Source: Candidatus Acetothermia bacterium
Lineage (GTDB): Bacteria; Bipolaricaulota; Bipolaricaulia; RBG-16-55-9; JANLFV01
Reading direction: 5' to 3'
Assembly: GCA_028275195.1 (NCBI GenBank)
Contig: JAPWVC010000091.1
Span: 1-5,188, forward strand
Length of the DNA stretch: 5,188 nt
Below are positions 5,156-5,188 of this stretch, one piece after another. Below the pieces are notes generated by a model. The model was not told the origin of the DNA, searched no databases, and saw nothing but the letters and a program-made list of their open reading frames with translations. The stretch's first letter is position 1, and every line of letters starts with the position of its first letter. The position numbers and the translations under genes were made by a program.

Positions 5156-5188
5156 TCACACCTTGCCGATCTTGCCGGTCCGCAGCCC
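5156..5188 (-). CDS. Possible C-terminal end of an upstream gene
   Basis: The minus-strand frame entering from the right edge reads GLRTGKIGKV and stops at TGA (5158-5156). Only 15 bp separate it from the propeller start, and no promoter is visible in that gap, which is typical of two genes in one transcript. With ten residues neither the family nor even coding status can be shown; another frame is also open through this short stretch. Confidence 0.33.
   Translation of the reverse strand, partial: GLRTGKIGKV

Overview
The window is 5.2 kb of GC-rich bacterial DNA. Cyclic-di-GMP riboswitches, Shine-Dalgarno sites and a consensus sigma-70-type promoter all point to Bacteria. An IS6-like element and compact, overlapping genes would fit a deep-branching or thermophilic lineage, but the sequence alone does not settle the phylum.

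Left part (1-673). On the minus strand a promoter (TATAAT and TTGTCT, 17 bp apart) starts a leader of about 185 nt. The leader holds two back-to-back class I c-di-GMP (GEMM-I) aptamers. It leads directly into the 5' part of a gene for an exported, probably Ig-like protein that runs off the left edge. The second aptamer ends on the start codon itself, and its closing stem can pair with the AUG, so translational control by c-di-GMP is the simplest model. This leader and gene are the most interesting part of the window.

Middle (674-2331). Divergently, on the plus strand, comes a complete EamA/DMT-family ten-helix permease. It is followed by a decayed IS6/IS240-type insertion sequence of 642 bp with recognisable 14-bp terminal inverted repeats. 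Its transposase has a broken N-terminus and an internal deletion that removes the third catalytic acid.

Right part (2364-5188). Only 32 bp separate the IS end from the ATG of nagA (N-acetylglucosamine-6-phosphate deacetylase). nagA overlaps nagB (glucosamine-6-phosphate deaminase) by 23 bp. Together they convert GlcNAc-6-P through GlcN-6-P to fructose-6-P plus acetate and ammonia, a route for amino-sugar or cell-wall salvage. No transporter or kinase of that pathway is visible. nagB overlaps tail-to-tail, by 56 bp, a minus-strand gene for an exported six-bladed NHL/SMP-30-like beta-propeller. At the extreme right edge a short minus-strand frame ends 15 bp upstream of the propeller gene and may be the tail of another gene in the same transcript.

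There is no tRNA, rRNA or CRISPR array in the window. No clear intrinsic terminator was seen.
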